This document shows positions 28,357 to 38,938 of a DNA stretch of 64,000 nucleotides, piece after piece. The stretch's first letter is position 1; the number at the start of each line of letters is the position of its first letter. A program made the translations under genes and the position numbers. This stretch comes from Plebeiibacterium sediminum. GTDB taxonomy: Bacteria > Bacteroidota > Bacteroidia > Bacteroidales > Marinilabiliaceae. The notes under the pieces are model-generated. The model did not search any database. It was not told the DNA's origin and saw nothing but the letters and a program-made list of their open reading frames with translations. The stretch covers positions 49,853 through 113,852 of the forward strand of contig NZ_JAPDPJ010000011.1 in the NCBI RefSeq assembly GCF_026013605.1, written 5' to 3'.

Positions 28357-29550
28357 TTATTTATTGTTATTGAGTACAAAATCTGACAATGAATCAGAAT
28401 AGGATTTATAATCAAAATATTTTTTACCTGCTTTATATGAATTTTCTCCAACAACATTTGCTAAATCATTATTTTTATATACATAAAGCATCATGTTACT
28501 GTATAAAGTAGTATCATAATCTTTACAATAAAAAGCAGAATCATCATTTAGATAATTTATTATTTCCCCAAAAGGAGTTGTTATTATTGGTCTTTTTGAT
28601 GCACAATATTCAGCTATTTTTTGAGGAAATCTAGCTATGTCTTGCTTCGTATTTCTTAGAGGAATTAATAATGCATAAGCACTTTTATATGCCTGAATTA
28701 ACTCTTCATTTGTTAATCCTGTTTGTATTATAATCCTATCTTCCATATTATCAGATGCAATTCTCTTTTGATAATCATCGATCTCTTCTACACTACCATT
28801 TATAATGAGTTGCAATTTGACGTCTTTGACCTCTTGTTCTATCAATTTGAATGAGTCAATGATAAAATCAATTATCTCAGTATATCCAACAGATCCGCAA
28901 AAAAGAAAGCATCTATGGTTACTTGTTAATATTGGAACATTATCATAAGCCTCAAAATCAACTATTGGAGGAATTATAAAACAAGGCTTTTGCGGATAAT
29001 TTTTTCTTACCTGATTAATCAATTCCTGACTTATTGTAATAATTCCGGAAAAATGTTTAAAAGAATTTTTATCCAGCCATTCATCATTAATTTTATCAAA
29101 ATATGATTTAGACATGGTAAAAGATGATCTTAATTCAAAATAAACCAAATACACAGGAATATTAAATATTCTTGAAAAGAGAGACCAAAATTTAACATAT
29201 AAATACTTGTATGAGTATAGTATTATGGCATCTACGTTCCTGATTCGAAGAACAATCCAAACAAATTCTCTAATAAAACCATATGCTTTAGCATAAATTT
29301 TTAAAATTCTACTATTAGGAGAAAACACATATGGTGAAGTAGTAAAATAATTAACACCATGCATCACGCCTTTTTTAGTAAGCAAATAATTTAAATCATT
29401 CTTCTTAAGAAAGGTATGACTAATTACTGTAAAAGAAATATCATCTCTTACTACAGCTCTTGCCATTAACATTAATTTCTGGACAGAGGCAGTTCCATAT
29501 GGAAATCCACATAAACCGAGTGAATATATATTACGTTTTTTATTAGACAT
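28357..29550 (-). CDS. Glycosyltransferase family 4-like protein
   Basis: A 397-residue protein of GT-B type. The N-terminus LGLCGFPYGTASVQKLMLMARA matches the acceptor-loop pattern of this group. The second domain contains FLFCGSVGYTEIIDFIIDSF, and later AYALLIPLRNTKQDIARFPQKIAEYCASKRPIITT, where the usual E(x7)E reads R..K..E. It is therefore a somewhat diverged family member. It lies 2 bases upstream of the next transferase gene. Confidence 0.8.
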   Translation of the reverse strand: MSNKKRNIYSLGLCGFPYGTASVQKLMLMARAVVRDDISFTVISHTFLKKNDLNYLLTKKGVMHGVNYFTTSPYVFSPNSRILKIYAKAYGFIREFVWIVLRIRNVDAIILYSYKYLYVKFWSLFSRIFNIPVYLVYFELRSSFTMSKSYFDKINDEWLDKNSFKHFSGIITISQELINQVRKNYPQKPCFIIPPIVDFEAYDNVPILTSNHRCFLFCGSVGYTEIIDFIIDSFKLIEQEVKDVKLQLIINGSVEEIDDYQKRIASDNMEDRIIIQTGLTNEELIQAYKSAYALLIPLRNTKQDIARFPQKIAEYCASKRPIITTPFGEIINYLNDDSAFYCKDYDTTLYSNMMLYVYKNNDLANVVGENSYKAGKKYFDYKSYSDSLSDFVLNNNK

Positions 29551-29626
29551 ATCTATTTAAAATCAATAATTACCAAGCACTATTATACCCACATACATCT
29601 AAAATTATAATCTATTTATGCGTCAA

Positions 29627-30574
29627 CTATTTAAACTTAGAGTAGGTTATTAAATAAACAATATAAAAGAATGGTACAAATGGTATTAGAATTAATCTTA
29701 ACCTGTTATCTTTTAATATCTTTATTATAGATATTGAAGAATTATTTTCCAACCACCCATTCCTAAATAGATTAAGTAAATTCTTTAAAATCAGCTTATA
29801 GTTCCCTGTCCTGATCATATATATAAAGTTATTATTTATATGCCATGAAAGGTAATGGAACATAGTTTTCGAGCTTTTTTTAGGATTGACAATTGCCTTT
29901 TGTATGATAGAATTAGAATCATCCATATAGTAATTCCTAAGAGCAATATTATGACATATAACTTTATATCCTGCATTTGCAATAGAAAACCAAATATAAC
30001 TTTCCACATAGGCTCCCCTGTTAGATTTAAATTCCGGGAATGGATATTTTCTTAGTATGTCAGTTCTAATCATACCCCATTTTTCACCATTGATTTTATA
30101 CCTATAACCTAGTTCAAGATTATTACTCACCAATGGTGCATTTGGATATTTATTACCTATTATTTTGTTAGTATATGGATCCTTACATAAAACATTTACA
30201 CCACTAAACTCATTTTGCTGATTCTTTGGTATTTGATTCCAAAAACTTAGAAATATTTCTAATGTTTCGGGAATAAAACTGTCATCTGCATCTGCAGGAA
30301 CAAAAAACTTCCCTTTTGCATACTTTAAGGCCAGATTCCATGCGAAATGTTTGCCTTTATTTTCATCATGCACCAGTATTTTGAAATTAATATTTGAACT
30401 CGCCAAAAGATTTTTTAATACAGATTGAAAATTATCAGGCGAAGCATCATCTACAATAATCCATTCAAAATCTTTAAATGTTTGATTTTCTAAACTCTCA
30501 AATACACGATGTATGGTTTTTTCGCATTTATATGCTGGAGTAAAAACGGTAAAAGTATAATTATCATTATCCAT
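29627..30574 (-). CDS. Glycosyltransferase family 2 protein
   Basis: A 315-residue GT-A enzyme. FTVFTPAYKCEKTIHRV starts the fold, WIIVDDASPDN carries the nucleotide-binding Asp, and FVPADADDSF holds the DxD metal motif. A C-terminal hydrophobic segment (about residues 291-310) may anchor it to the membrane. It lacks the QxxRW motif, so it is a single-addition transferase rather than a synthase. Confidence 0.88.
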   Translation of the reverse strand: MDNDNYTFTVFTPAYKCEKTIHRVFESLENQTFKDFEWIIVDDASPDNFQSVLKNLLASSNINFKILVHDENKGKHFAWNLALKYAKGKFFVPADADDSFIPETLEIFLSFWNQIPKNQQNEFSGVNVLCKDPYTNKIIGNKYPNAPLVSNNLELGYRYKINGEKWGMIRTDILRKYPFPEFKSNRGAYVESYIWFSIANAGYKVICHNIALRNYYMDDSNSIIQKAIVNPKKSSKTMFHYLSWHINNNFIYMIRTGNYKLILKNLLNLFRNGWLENNSSISIIKILKDNRLRLILIPFVPFFYIVYLITYSKFK

Positions 30575-30645
30575 AATTATTGTATTTTATTACTTATCAA
30601 GGTTCTAATATTCAATTACTAATTGAACCTACTAATTAAAATGAG

Positions 30646-31194
30646 TCAGCAATAATATCTTTCATCATGATCTACATATTTTCGACCTAAGCATCGGTTA
30701 GGTATGCCAACTGCAATATCATTTTCTGGAACATCCTTTGTTACAACACAATTAGCTCCAATAACAGAATTATTTCCAATAATGACACCACCTACAATTA
30801 TGGCTCCAGGAGAAAATCTTACTTTATCACCAATAACAGGTGCTTTTCCTTTTTCCTTACTAAAAGTCAGATTGTGTATTAGGGTAACATTATTACCTAT
30901 AACAGTTTGCGAATTAACAACCAAACCAAAACCATGATTTATCTTACAACCATAACCAATCTTAACTGTAAGAGGTAATTCAACACCACTACGACGACAA
31001 ATATTTTGATAGATTTTTTTTGTAATATAAGCAAAGACAAAGATTCTTTTCCTTTTAAGTAGACTTGCAAACCTATTCCAAAACATAAGTCTATATAACC
31101 TATAGCCTATATAAGTTTTTAAAAATGCCTTTAATGAAGATTCTCCACGATACCTGTACAAATCACTCTTTATTAGATCAATAAATCCATACAT
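30646..31194 (-). CDS. Serine acetyltransferase-like (LbH) O-acyltransferase
   Basis: A 182-residue protein. The C-terminal half is a left-handed beta-helix with hexapeptide turns (IGYGCKI, VIGNNVTL, PVIGDKVRF, IIGNNSVIGANCVVTKDVP) and ends with AVGIPNRCLG, the CoA-site loop found in CysE-like enzymes. In capsule clusters such proteins acetylate sugars or serine. The position among glycosyltransferases favours glycan O-acetylation rather than cysteine synthesis. Confidence 0.82.
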   Translation of the reverse strand: MYGFIDLIKSDLYRYRGESSLKAFLKTYIGYRLYRLMFWNRFASLLKRKRIFVFAYITKKIYQNICRRSGVELPLTVKIGYGCKINHGFGLVVNSQTVIGNNVTLIHNLTFSKEKGKAPVIGDKVRFSPGAIIVGGVIIGNNSVIGANCVVTKDVPENDIAVGIPNRCLGRKYVDHDERYYC

Positions 31195-31240
31195 GTATAT
31201 AATAGTTAATTTTAAATAATTGATTTGTCAAGAAAATAAT

Positions 31241-31834
31241 TTATAACTTTTTTAATACTTTACATGGTATACCGGCAGCTATAACATTTGGAGGAATGTC
31301 TTTTGTTACAACACTATTAGCTCCTATCAATGAATTTTCACCAATTGTTACTCCCTTTAGTATTAATGAATTCATTCCCAACCACACATTATCCTTGATA
31401 ATAATTTTTTTTGGTTGCCCGCTTCTGAAATCTCCTCTATGAAAATCAGTATCAGCAATGGTAACATTAGCTCCACAAAGAAAATTATCACCAATCTCAA
31501 TACATTTTTCAGCAATTATTGAAACACCACTAAAACCACAATTATCTCCAATCCAAATACTTGCTTCATCATTTAAAACTGAAATCATACATGAATGATG
31601 TAATCCTATTGGATTACTATTTGATCGGGATCGAAATCGACAATTATCTCCAATATGAAGTCTTCCTTTGTTTTTAATACTAAACCTTGCTATTCCAAAA
31701 AATTTAACTCCTTTACCAATAATAATTCCATAACTACGATAATGCAACACTAACAATTTAGTAATTAATCCATCACAAGCAACATCCTTATAATAACGTA
31801 ACAGATTTATATATTTCCGATATATATTCATCAT
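31241..31834 (-). CDS. Hexapeptide-repeat (LbH) acyltransferase
   Basis: A 197-residue protein with a left-handed beta-helix core and the active-site wording DTDFHRGDFRSG, where the histidine matches the catalytic His of galactoside/maltose-type acetyltransferases. It ends VIAAGIPCKVLKKL as usual. It overlaps the stop of the upstream glycosyltransferase gene by one base. It probably O-acetylates a sugar of the repeat unit. A second LbH gene lies 46 bases downstream, so two different positions may be modified. Confidence 0.84.
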   Translation of the reverse strand: MMNIYRKYINLLRYYKDVACDGLITKLLVLHYRSYGIIIGKGVKFFGIARFSIKNKGRLHIGDNCRFRSRSNSNPIGLHHSCMISVLNDEASIWIGDNCGFSGVSIIAEKCIEIGDNFLCGANVTIADTDFHRGDFRSGQPKKIIIKDNVWLGMNSLILKGVTIGENSLIGANSVVTKDIPPNVIAAGIPCKVLKKL

Positions 31835-33096
31835 TAAAATAAATCATTATTGCTTTTAAAATCATCAATTATATCTCTATAAGCATTAGTAATATCGTTT
31901 GCAACCTTTTCAGGATTATGTCGTTGCTTAGCACTTATCTTGGCATTACGGCCCAAACTAAAGGCCAACTCTTCATTATTTATTAATTCATTTACTGATG
32001 CTGCCATTATCCATGGATCTCCATCTTGAATTAAAACTCCATCCCTATATTGTGAAATATAACTACCTGTTCCACCAACATAGGTTGCTATGCATGGCAT
32101 ACCAATTAACATTGCTTCTGCCAGTCCATTGGGGCTATTCTCAATATGTGAAGCTTGTACATATATATCTGACTCGCACAACAACTCTGCCAAGTCTGTT
32201 TCATTTAAAGAACCTAATAATTCAACATTATCTTTAACTTGAGAATATTCCTTATTAAAAAGCTTAATTAAGAAACTATTTGTAGAAGTTCCTGCAATTT
32301 TCCAAATAAAATTAATATTACTTTCTTTCAATATATTTGCTGCAGAATAAACTGTTTCGAAACCTTTATAAACATTATCACGAATGGTTGTTACCAAAAC
32401 AATAGGTTTTGAATTATCTCTAACTCCCTTCCATGATAAATTATAAAAATGAGATCGAATAACTCTATTAATTTCATAATACTTTGATTTTTGATTCATT
32501 AATTTAGTGATTGCTCTATCCCAAAAAGTTCTGCCAAAAACATAATTAATATTTCTGATCATGTTCAGTTCCCGGTCAGCTTTTCTTATATATCCCTGAT
32601 GCTGCATTAACAGTCTGCGTGGAACTTTCCTTTTTGAATAATCAACAATATTCAATCCACTAAAAAATTTATAATGATATACACTAAGTAATCCCTGAAT
32701 AGACATAACTACGGGTATATCAACAAATTTAGAAATCAATCCATAGTTCTTTTCACTACCGTGTATATGAATTATATCAGGAGATACCTGATCTATTATT
32801 TTAAGATATTTTCTTAACTGATATTCATCATTCTTGCGTTCGTACTTCTTTACAAAAAAGTTCTTTTTAATAATATTTGTATCTAATGGTTTTACAGAAA
32901 AATACTTTGAACCATTGATTTCAAATTCATCATCTTTATCTCCGTTAAACACGACAATAATACTTACGTTTTTTATATATTGAATGATCGCATTCTCCAA
33001 AGACATAATCCACCCACCACCAAGCAATTTATTATTTAATCGCGACTCTGCTAAAGAGGGTGTATTAGTAAACCATAAAATTTTAATATTATCCAT
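31834..33096 (-). CDS. Glycosyltransferase family 4 protein
   Basis: A 420-residue GT-B protein; the ATG at 33096 is chosen over the upstream TTG at 33105. It begins MDNIKILWFTNTPS and includes IIHIHGSEKNYGLIS. Its C-terminal half reads VLVTTIRDNVYKGFETVYSA and then YVQASHIENSPNGLAEAMLIG with E(x7)E. The form is typical of capsule glycosyltransferases of Bacteroidota. It overlaps the flippase gene by 8 bases. Confidence 0.87.
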   Translation of the reverse strand: MDNIKILWFTNTPSLAESRLNNKLLGGGWIMSLENAIIQYIKNVSIIVVFNGDKDDEFEINGSKYFSVKPLDTNIIKKNFFVKKYERKNDEYQLRKYLKIIDQVSPDIIHIHGSEKNYGLISKFVDIPVVMSIQGLLSVYHYKFFSGLNIVDYSKRKVPRRLLMQHQGYIRKADRELNMIRNINYVFGRTFWDRAITKLMNQKSKYYEINRVIRSHFYNLSWKGVRDNSKPIVLVTTIRDNVYKGFETVYSAANILKESNINFIWKIAGTSTNSFLIKLFNKEYSQVKDNVELLGSLNETDLAELLCESDIYVQASHIENSPNGLAEAMLIGMPCIATYVGGTGSYISQYRDGVLIQDGDPWIMAASVNELINNEELAFSLGRNAKISAKQRHNPEKVANDITNAYRDIIDDFKSNNDLF

Positions 33097-34471
33097 TAGC
33101 TGCAATTTCTTTTATTTTTTTATCAATAACCTTTTTAAGATGAAATGGTCCAATAAAAGGTCCATACCAATTAGTGAGTATTGTACATAAGATTATACTT
33201 TCAATTCCCCAATGTAAATATTTAACAAAAAACAGAACCATAGGAATGTATATTATAGAACCAATGATTGACAAAATCATTTGTAACTTCACTTTACCTA
33301 TCCCATTAGCCAATGAAGAATATATTCCCCCATACGATAATGTAATATTATAAACAAGCATCAAACTAGAAAGACCAATTGTAATCCTAATTGAATCTCC
33401 AACCCATATTTTATAGATATAATTTGATATAATCAACAAGAAGAGACCGAAAAAACTAACATAAAATATCCATTTATTTAATTTACGAATTGACGATTTA
33501 ATCCATGAAATATCATTAAGAGCATAAGCTTCTGTAAAAGCAGACCACATAGGCGTTAACATAACACTAAAAACCATATTCAACACACCAAAATACTTAA
33601 ATGCAATACTATATGGAGTCACTTGAGCTGGTCCAAAAAGCTGACTAATTAATATATTTGCAGATTGATATCTAATTATGCGACCAATGGATATTAAAAA
33701 AAAATTAATCCCTAATGATAAAATTTCCTTGATATACTTGAATTCTATATAATTTAGTTGAGGGCTAATACTCTTATAGTCATTTCGAAAAAAATAGATA
33801 GATGATATCAATAAAATTAATAGAGGAACAAAAGATTGAACCAAAGCTAAATTCAATAATGTACCAGATCCAAAACGAGACAGAATATAAATAATAATTA
33901 ATACAATAAAATTACTAACAGGCCCATAGGATATTGCTATAGCAGATCTTTGAAAGGCATATAATACATTTGTAAATAACTGTAAGAAAAATTGAATAAA
34001 AAAAGACGAAAATACAATTAATGTTATCGATGATAAATTATCAACAATTTCTTCTTCTGTGTTTAATATTGCATACCAATCTAAAAACGGATGAACTAAT
34101 ATATAAACACCCCACATCAACCCAATAATAATTCCTAAAATGGCATATGATGTACTTATATATTTTCTTGCTAAAATAAAATCTTTATTTGAAATAGCTT
34201 CTGTAAGTTTGTTTCTTAGGCCTTTACCTAAGCCTACATCCATGAAACTAATCCAAACAAATAATGAACTAATAGTTAACCATATTCCATATCTCGTTTG
34301 ATCAAGATAATTAAGGGTTACTGTTACTAATAGAAATCCATTTATTATACTTAATCCCTTAATTCCAAATGAGGCCACAATGTTCTTTTTTGCTATAACA
34401 GAACGCTCATGTCCTTCATATATGGAACTAACTAATTTACAAGTTTTAAATTTACGTACCCAATTACTCAT
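33089..34471 (-). CDS. wzx: Oligosaccharide flippase (Wzx-like)
   Basis: A 460-residue protein with about twelve to fourteen membrane helices, starting with a short cytosolic lead and SFGIKGLSIINGFLLV, then FVWISFMDVGLGKGLRN. This is the polysaccharide-transporter (PST/MOP) pattern. It should flip the lipid-linked repeat unit to the periplasm for polymerisation. It overlaps the Wzy-like gene by 8 bases and the following glycosyltransferase by 8 bases. Confidence 0.85.
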   Translation of the reverse strand: MSNWVRKFKTCKLVSSIYEGHERSVIAKKNIVASFGIKGLSIINGFLLVTVTLNYLDQTRYGIWLTISSLFVWISFMDVGLGKGLRNKLTEAISNKDFILARKYISTSYAILGIIIGLMWGVYILVHPFLDWYAILNTEEEIVDNLSSITLIVFSSFFIQFFLQLFTNVLYAFQRSAIAISYGPVSNFIVLIIIYILSRFGSGTLLNLALVQSFVPLLILLISSIYFFRNDYKSISPQLNYIEFKYIKEILSLGINFFLISIGRIIRYQSANILISQLFGPAQVTPYSIAFKYFGVLNMVFSVMLTPMWSAFTEAYALNDISWIKSSIRKLNKWIFYVSFFGLFLLIISNYIYKIWVGDSIRITIGLSSLMLVYNITLSYGGIYSSLANGIGKVKLQMILSIIGSIIYIPMVLFFVKYLHWGIESIILCTILTNWYGPFIGPFHLKKVIDKKIKEIAANG

Positions 34472-35735
34472 GTAGGTCCACCAACTTATTTAAAATTGCT
34501 TTATTAAAAATTAAAACCAGTAAAATTCCCATATTGAAAATATCAAAAAACACTAAAGTGAGGTTAGATATCAAAAACATGGACCACCCCAACAATCCTC
34601 CATAAACTTTTGTTTCCCTTGCATCTCTATACAAGCTAAGAGTTAGTAAGATTAAAAACAACATATATATTCCACCACCTACATATCCATAATAGTAAAA
34701 CAAGGAAAGATAACCAACATGTATTTGAGAGGATCTGCCATGTAATGCTCTAACTAATTCAACATCTCTACTTTCATTTTGTCCTTTAATTCTAATACTA
34801 TGTAAATTCCCTTTTCCCCAAACCTTATTCTTATAAAACAATTTATCAAATATTTTAACTGCCAACAATCTGGTTCCTGCTCCTGAACTTTGAAATGATC
34901 TGTTTTTTTCTAATAAGCGTTCATTTACAAATTTTTCTGTATCAAATCCAATTACCGGAGCTGCAACTAAAAATCCCCCAATAATTAAACTAACAATTAA
35001 AGATAGTCTAGCCACTGTCTTCATATTAATTTTTACATTCATGGGAATCAATACCAAAACCATAAAAAAATTCAATAGAATAAATCTTGATTTATTCAAT
35101 AATGCACAAACAAAACCATAAAAGAGTAATAAATATGCATTCTTACTTGAATTTTTAAATTCCAGATCTACAAGCACTGCTAAGACTGGGAAAAAACTCA
35201 AACCAAAATATGTTATCCTTTCACCCCAAGTATATATAGATTCTAATCTCACTCCATCAATTCCACTATTTAGATCAGTGCTTTCTGAAGTTTTTGCTAA
35301 AAAAGAAGGAGAAATAGCTTGTTGTAAAATCTGGACAAAAAAAGCTAACACAATTATTCCAAAACTTATCCTAATAAGATTGCTGTATTGTTTTTTCTCT
35401 AAATTTACATTTTCTATTATAATAAATGCAAGAAAACCTGCTATTCCAAGATGCTTTCTAAAAAACTGATTATCGAGTTGGATTCCCGCTAAATAAAAAT
35501 CTGAAACAATAGTATAAAGTACAAATAATCCATAAAACCATACATATTTTGGAACCCTAAGTACACCTCTCTGATACCACAATAAAATAAAGGTTAAAAG
35601 TGTTGGAAAAAGAAAAGCCGGACCAATTCCTTTACCAATTGCTTTTTCTACTAACATAGAATATATAGGAGCAATTGCTAATAAAACATAAAAATAATAT
35701 GCGACAGTTTCAGGAATTGATTTTGTTTTTAACAT
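34464..35735 (-). CDS. O-antigen/exopolysaccharide polymerase (Wzy-like)
   Basis: A 423-residue protein of about ten to twelve membrane helices with a large loop between residues 265 and 345 that holds several Arg and His residues (RALHGRSSQIHVGYL). That loop wording (RxxHxRSSxxHxGYLS) is the usual mark of O-antigen ligase/polymerase proteins. Its location between the Wzx-like and Wzc genes fits polymerase function. WaaL-type ligase is the alternative. Confidence 0.78.
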   Translation of the reverse strand: MLKTKSIPETVAYYFYVLLAIAPIYSMLVEKAIGKGIGPAFLFPTLLTFILLWYQRGVLRVPKYVWFYGLFVLYTIVSDFYLAGIQLDNQFFRKHLGIAGFLAFIIIENVNLEKKQYSNLIRISFGIIVLAFFVQILQQAISPSFLAKTSESTDLNSGIDGVRLESIYTWGERITYFGLSFFPVLAVLVDLEFKNSSKNAYLLLFYGFVCALLNKSRFILLNFFMVLVLIPMNVKINMKTVARLSLIVSLIIGGFLVAAPVIGFDTEKFVNERLLEKNRSFQSSGAGTRLLAVKIFDKLFYKNKVWGKGNLHSIRIKGQNESRDVELVRALHGRSSQIHVGYLSLFYYYGYVGGGIYMLFLILLTLSLYRDARETKVYGGLLGWSMFLISNLTLVFFDIFNMGILLVLIFNKAILNKLVDLHE

Positions 35736-35778
35736 ATGCAGTTAAATAATCTACCAAATAAAAAATGTTCACTTATTA

Positions 35779-38136
35779 TCAATTCTTTCTGTCATCATAA
35801 TAACCATAACCATCCTTTTTTAGTTTTGTAATATCATTCAATACCACACATGACTTAATACCTTTATTAATAAGATCCTGTTGTAAAGATTTAAACTCGG
35901 ATTTAGGCGATATTTTCATCCTTAAAATAATCATACTCAGATCACAATGATTTATTAGATGATATCCATCTGAAATTAATCCGATTGGCGATGTATCAAC
36001 TATAATATAGTCGTATTTCTCTTTGAGCTTTTCAAACATAACGGTTGTTTGATCAGATGAAATTAATTCGCTGGGATTAGGAGCTAGTTCTCCAGATAAA
36101 ATAACATCTAAGTTTTTTGTTTTGGTTTGCCCAATTACTTCATCGAGTGTAGCTTGCTGACTAATAAACTCTGTTAGTCCAGCTTTTTTTCTATGTTCTG
36201 TATATTCTGATAAGTACTTACTAAATTGGTTCTTTCTTAAATCAAATGCTAGCAATATTGTTTTATAACCAGAATTTGCAAACGTAATAGCACTATTCAG
36301 GGCAATGAATGATTTTCCCTCACCTCCTACCGAAGAACTTATCAATATAGTTTTACAACTATTATCTTTAAAGAAATATTTCAAACTAACATTTAAATGT
36401 CGGAAGTTTTCAGAAACTTGTGTTTGAGGATATCTTTCCACAACATTTTCACAACCCTTATTATTTGTTGAGATCTTACACAACACAGGTAATTCTATAC
36501 TACTTTCGGCCTCAAGAACTGACGAATAGGTTGTTTGTGTTAATTCCTTTATCCGAATAAAAATAACAGGTATGAATATCCCCAATATAAGAGCTATCAT
36601 ATAATTTAAAGTCTTTTTGGGAGAAATTGGTCCAGTTCCGGCAATAACAGAGGGCTCTATAATCTCTGTATCTGGCTGATATGATGCCTTGGCAATTTCT
36701 GCTTCGGCCCTTTTCTCTAGCAAATATGTATATATCGCATCATTTACATTAAATTTCCTTTCAATACCTATTAAAGTTCTTTGAGTAGCTGGGAGCTTTC
36801 GAATTTCGCTACTTAATCTTCCTATCCTGGAATTCAGATCTGCCAATTTAATAGCATTTGTTTCTTCATAATATGAAATATTTTCAGAAACCATTTTACG
36901 TAAATTTTCTATTCGAATATTTATTTTCTTCAAATAAGGACTTTTCTCTTGATTATTCTCAATAAAACTAACACGCTCACTATTGAGCCTAATTAGTTCA
37001 TCAATTAAATTATTAAGCATAGGGTCATTAATACCCATTGCAGAAGGAGCAATTAATTCATTAAATTCTTTATTGTGATTGAAGTAATTCTTAACATATT
37101 GATAATATTCTGTATTTACATTCAAAATTGCTTTTTGGCTTTCCAATTCCCTCATATCTTCAATAAATTGCCCTGACTGCATTGAAATATCTGTAACTTC
37201 ATTTCTGGTTTTAAAAGATTGCAAATTTTGCTCCGCTCTTGCTAGTGAATCACCAATAATTTCTAACTGATCATTAATGTACTCAATGGTACGCACAGAA
37301 GTATGTCTCTTTCTTTCTAACTCTCGATCTACATATGTAGCTGTAAGAGTATTCAAAAAATCTATAGCCTTTACTGGATTTTCTGTCTTTAATTTTATTT
37401 CAGCAACTGTAGCTTCTAAGTCAGGAGGTATCACAACCAACTTACGTTTATAATTTCTTACCAATGCCCCATTTGTATTTATATGAAATGAGTACTTTTT
37501 ATCTTTTAGATCTTCAAAATCAACACTTGAGTTTAATAAGATTTTAAACCTCATATAATCGGAATAAATATATTTATCAAAATCGACATGTTCTTTAAAA
37601 TGTAATTTCTGTACCCTTTGAACAATATTTCCTGAAACAAAACTATAAATACCAACATCCTCATGATCCATAGTGATCTCACATGTAGAACTATCTATAA
37701 TTTTAATATAAAAGGTCGCACTAATGGGTTGTTGATAATTTTTATCCAGTATTATTAAAAAAGGTGATGATTTATATAATTCACGCTTAGAAAATAATTC
37801 ATGTTCAAAATAAGAAATTTGAAAATCAAGCTTTTCAATTGTTTCACTGATTAATGGAGTTGATTTTAGTGCCAACAATTCATTAGCAAAACTTTTATTA
37901 TTTGAAATAAATCCAAATTCGTTTAATAACTGAGCGGATGCATCTGCTAACCCTCCACTTTCTTCATTAATAACAATGGAGGTGGATACTTCATAAACTT
38001 TAATACTGTATTTATTTATCACGTAAGCAAAGGCCAAAGACAGAATTGAACACATAGCAATAACAAGCCAATGCTTCTTAACAAACCGTATAAAATAGTT
38101 AACATCTAATGTTTCATGAGTACTGATCTTTTTCAT
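35779..38136 (-). CDS. wzc: Polysaccharide co-polymerase / BY-kinase (Wzc-like)
   Basis: A 785-residue fusion. The N-terminal part has a membrane helix (about residues 28-46), a Wzz-type periplasmic region with coiled coil (about 280-450) and a second membrane helix near 515-532. The C-terminal kinase domain carries Walker A SSVGGEGKSF near 600-610, the A' motif ILLAFDLRKNQ, and Walker B YDYIIVDTSP near 712. The tail ends GYGYYDDRKN, a short tyrosine cluster for autophosphorylation. It controls chain length and links polymerisation to the outer-membrane exporter. It follows the Wza-like gene after 19 bases. Confidence 0.93.
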   Translation of the reverse strand: MKKISTHETLDVNYFIRFVKKHWLVIAMCSILSLAFAYVINKYSIKVYEVSTSIVINEESGGLADASAQLLNEFGFISNNKSFANELLALKSTPLISETIEKLDFQISYFEHELFSKRELYKSSPFLIILDKNYQQPISATFYIKIIDSSTCEITMDHEDVGIYSFVSGNIVQRVQKLHFKEHVDFDKYIYSDYMRFKILLNSSVDFEDLKDKKYSFHINTNGALVRNYKRKLVVIPPDLEATVAEIKLKTENPVKAIDFLNTLTATYVDRELERKRHTSVRTIEYINDQLEIIGDSLARAEQNLQSFKTRNEVTDISMQSGQFIEDMRELESQKAILNVNTEYYQYVKNYFNHNKEFNELIAPSAMGINDPMLNNLIDELIRLNSERVSFIENNQEKSPYLKKINIRIENLRKMVSENISYYEETNAIKLADLNSRIGRLSSEIRKLPATQRTLIGIERKFNVNDAIYTYLLEKRAEAEIAKASYQPDTEIIEPSVIAGTGPISPKKTLNYMIALILGIFIPVIFIRIKELTQTTYSSVLEAESSIELPVLCKISTNNKGCENVVERYPQTQVSENFRHLNVSLKYFFKDNSCKTILISSSVGGEGKSFIALNSAITFANSGYKTILLAFDLRKNQFSKYLSEYTEHRKKAGLTEFISQQATLDEVIGQTKTKNLDVILSGELAPNPSELISSDQTTVMFEKLKEKYDYIIVDTSPIGLISDGYHLINHCDLSMIILRMKISPKSEFKSLQQDLINKGIKSCVVLNDITKLKKDGYGYYDDRKN

Positions 38137-38155
38137 ATAGATAATGTGTTAATTA

Positions 38156-38938
38156 TTAATTTTGGATTGCATTATATACTAATAGAGCAGTAGTAATTGT
38201 TGAAAATATTAATGATATAGGTGTAGAAATAACTGACCACTTAGATGAACTTCTTGGTTTTACATATATAATATCTCCTGATTGTAAATAATAACAATAA
38301 TTAAATACCATATTATCATCTGTTAAATCAATCTCATACTTTAATGCCTTATTACTTTCATTATTCCTTATCAACAAAACCTCTCGTCTATCTCCATGAA
38401 TTGTTAAATCATTCGCCATAGCAATTGCTTCCAATAAAGTAATTTGATCTTTTGAAAATGTATAATAGCCTGGAGAGTTTACTTCACCTAAAACAGAAAT
38501 CTTTTTAAAAGCTAATTTAATTCTAACATTAGGTTGATCAAAGTATGAAGTCAAAATGGTACGCATTTTTTCCATAGCTTTATCAAGAGTATCTCCTGCC
38601 AATTTAACTTTCCCAATTACAGGGAAATAAATAAACCCATCAACATCTACGGTATACGTTCTTGCAGTTAACGCCAGCTCATTACTTGCCTGCATAGATG
38701 CATTACTTCCTTGTCCATTAAAAAAGTTAAATGATACATCATCAAAACTAGAAACAGTAATTAATAATTCATCATTAGCTTTTATTACATGTTTTTCTGC
38801 ACTCTTATAAATATTATTATCTAATCCGGTTATCTTAAAACTTTTGATCGCTCCAGGAGATTGTAAATACTCTAACTTACGTTGAGGAATGCAGGATCCC
38901 ATCAATACAACAATAATGAAAAACAAAAGAATTTTCAT
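38156..38938 (-). CDS. wza: Polysaccharide export lipoprotein (Wza-like)
   Basis: A 260-residue lipoprotein with lipobox VLMGSC (Cys16). The mature part shows the poly-export domain (IKANDELLITVSSF, then YTVDVDGFIYFPVIGKVKLAG) followed by one SLBB-like domain (ISVLGEVNSPGYYTF, ILLEAIAMANDL). The C-terminal hydrophobic stretch may form the outer-membrane segment. It is the first gene of the minus-strand cluster, so the cluster promoter must lie in the spacer 38939-39583. Confidence 0.92.
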   Translation of the reverse strand: MKILLFFIIVVLMGSCIPQRKLEYLQSPGAIKSFKITGLDNNIYKSAEKHVIKANDELLITVSSFDDVSFNFFNGQGSNASMQASNELALTARTYTVDVDGFIYFPVIGKVKLAGDTLDKAMEKMRTILTSYFDQPNVRIKLAFKKISVLGEVNSPGYYTFSKDQITLLEAIAMANDLTIHGDRREVLLIRNNESNKALKYEIDLTDDNMVFNYCYYLQSGDIIYVKPRSSSKWSVISTPISLIFSTITTALLVYNAIQN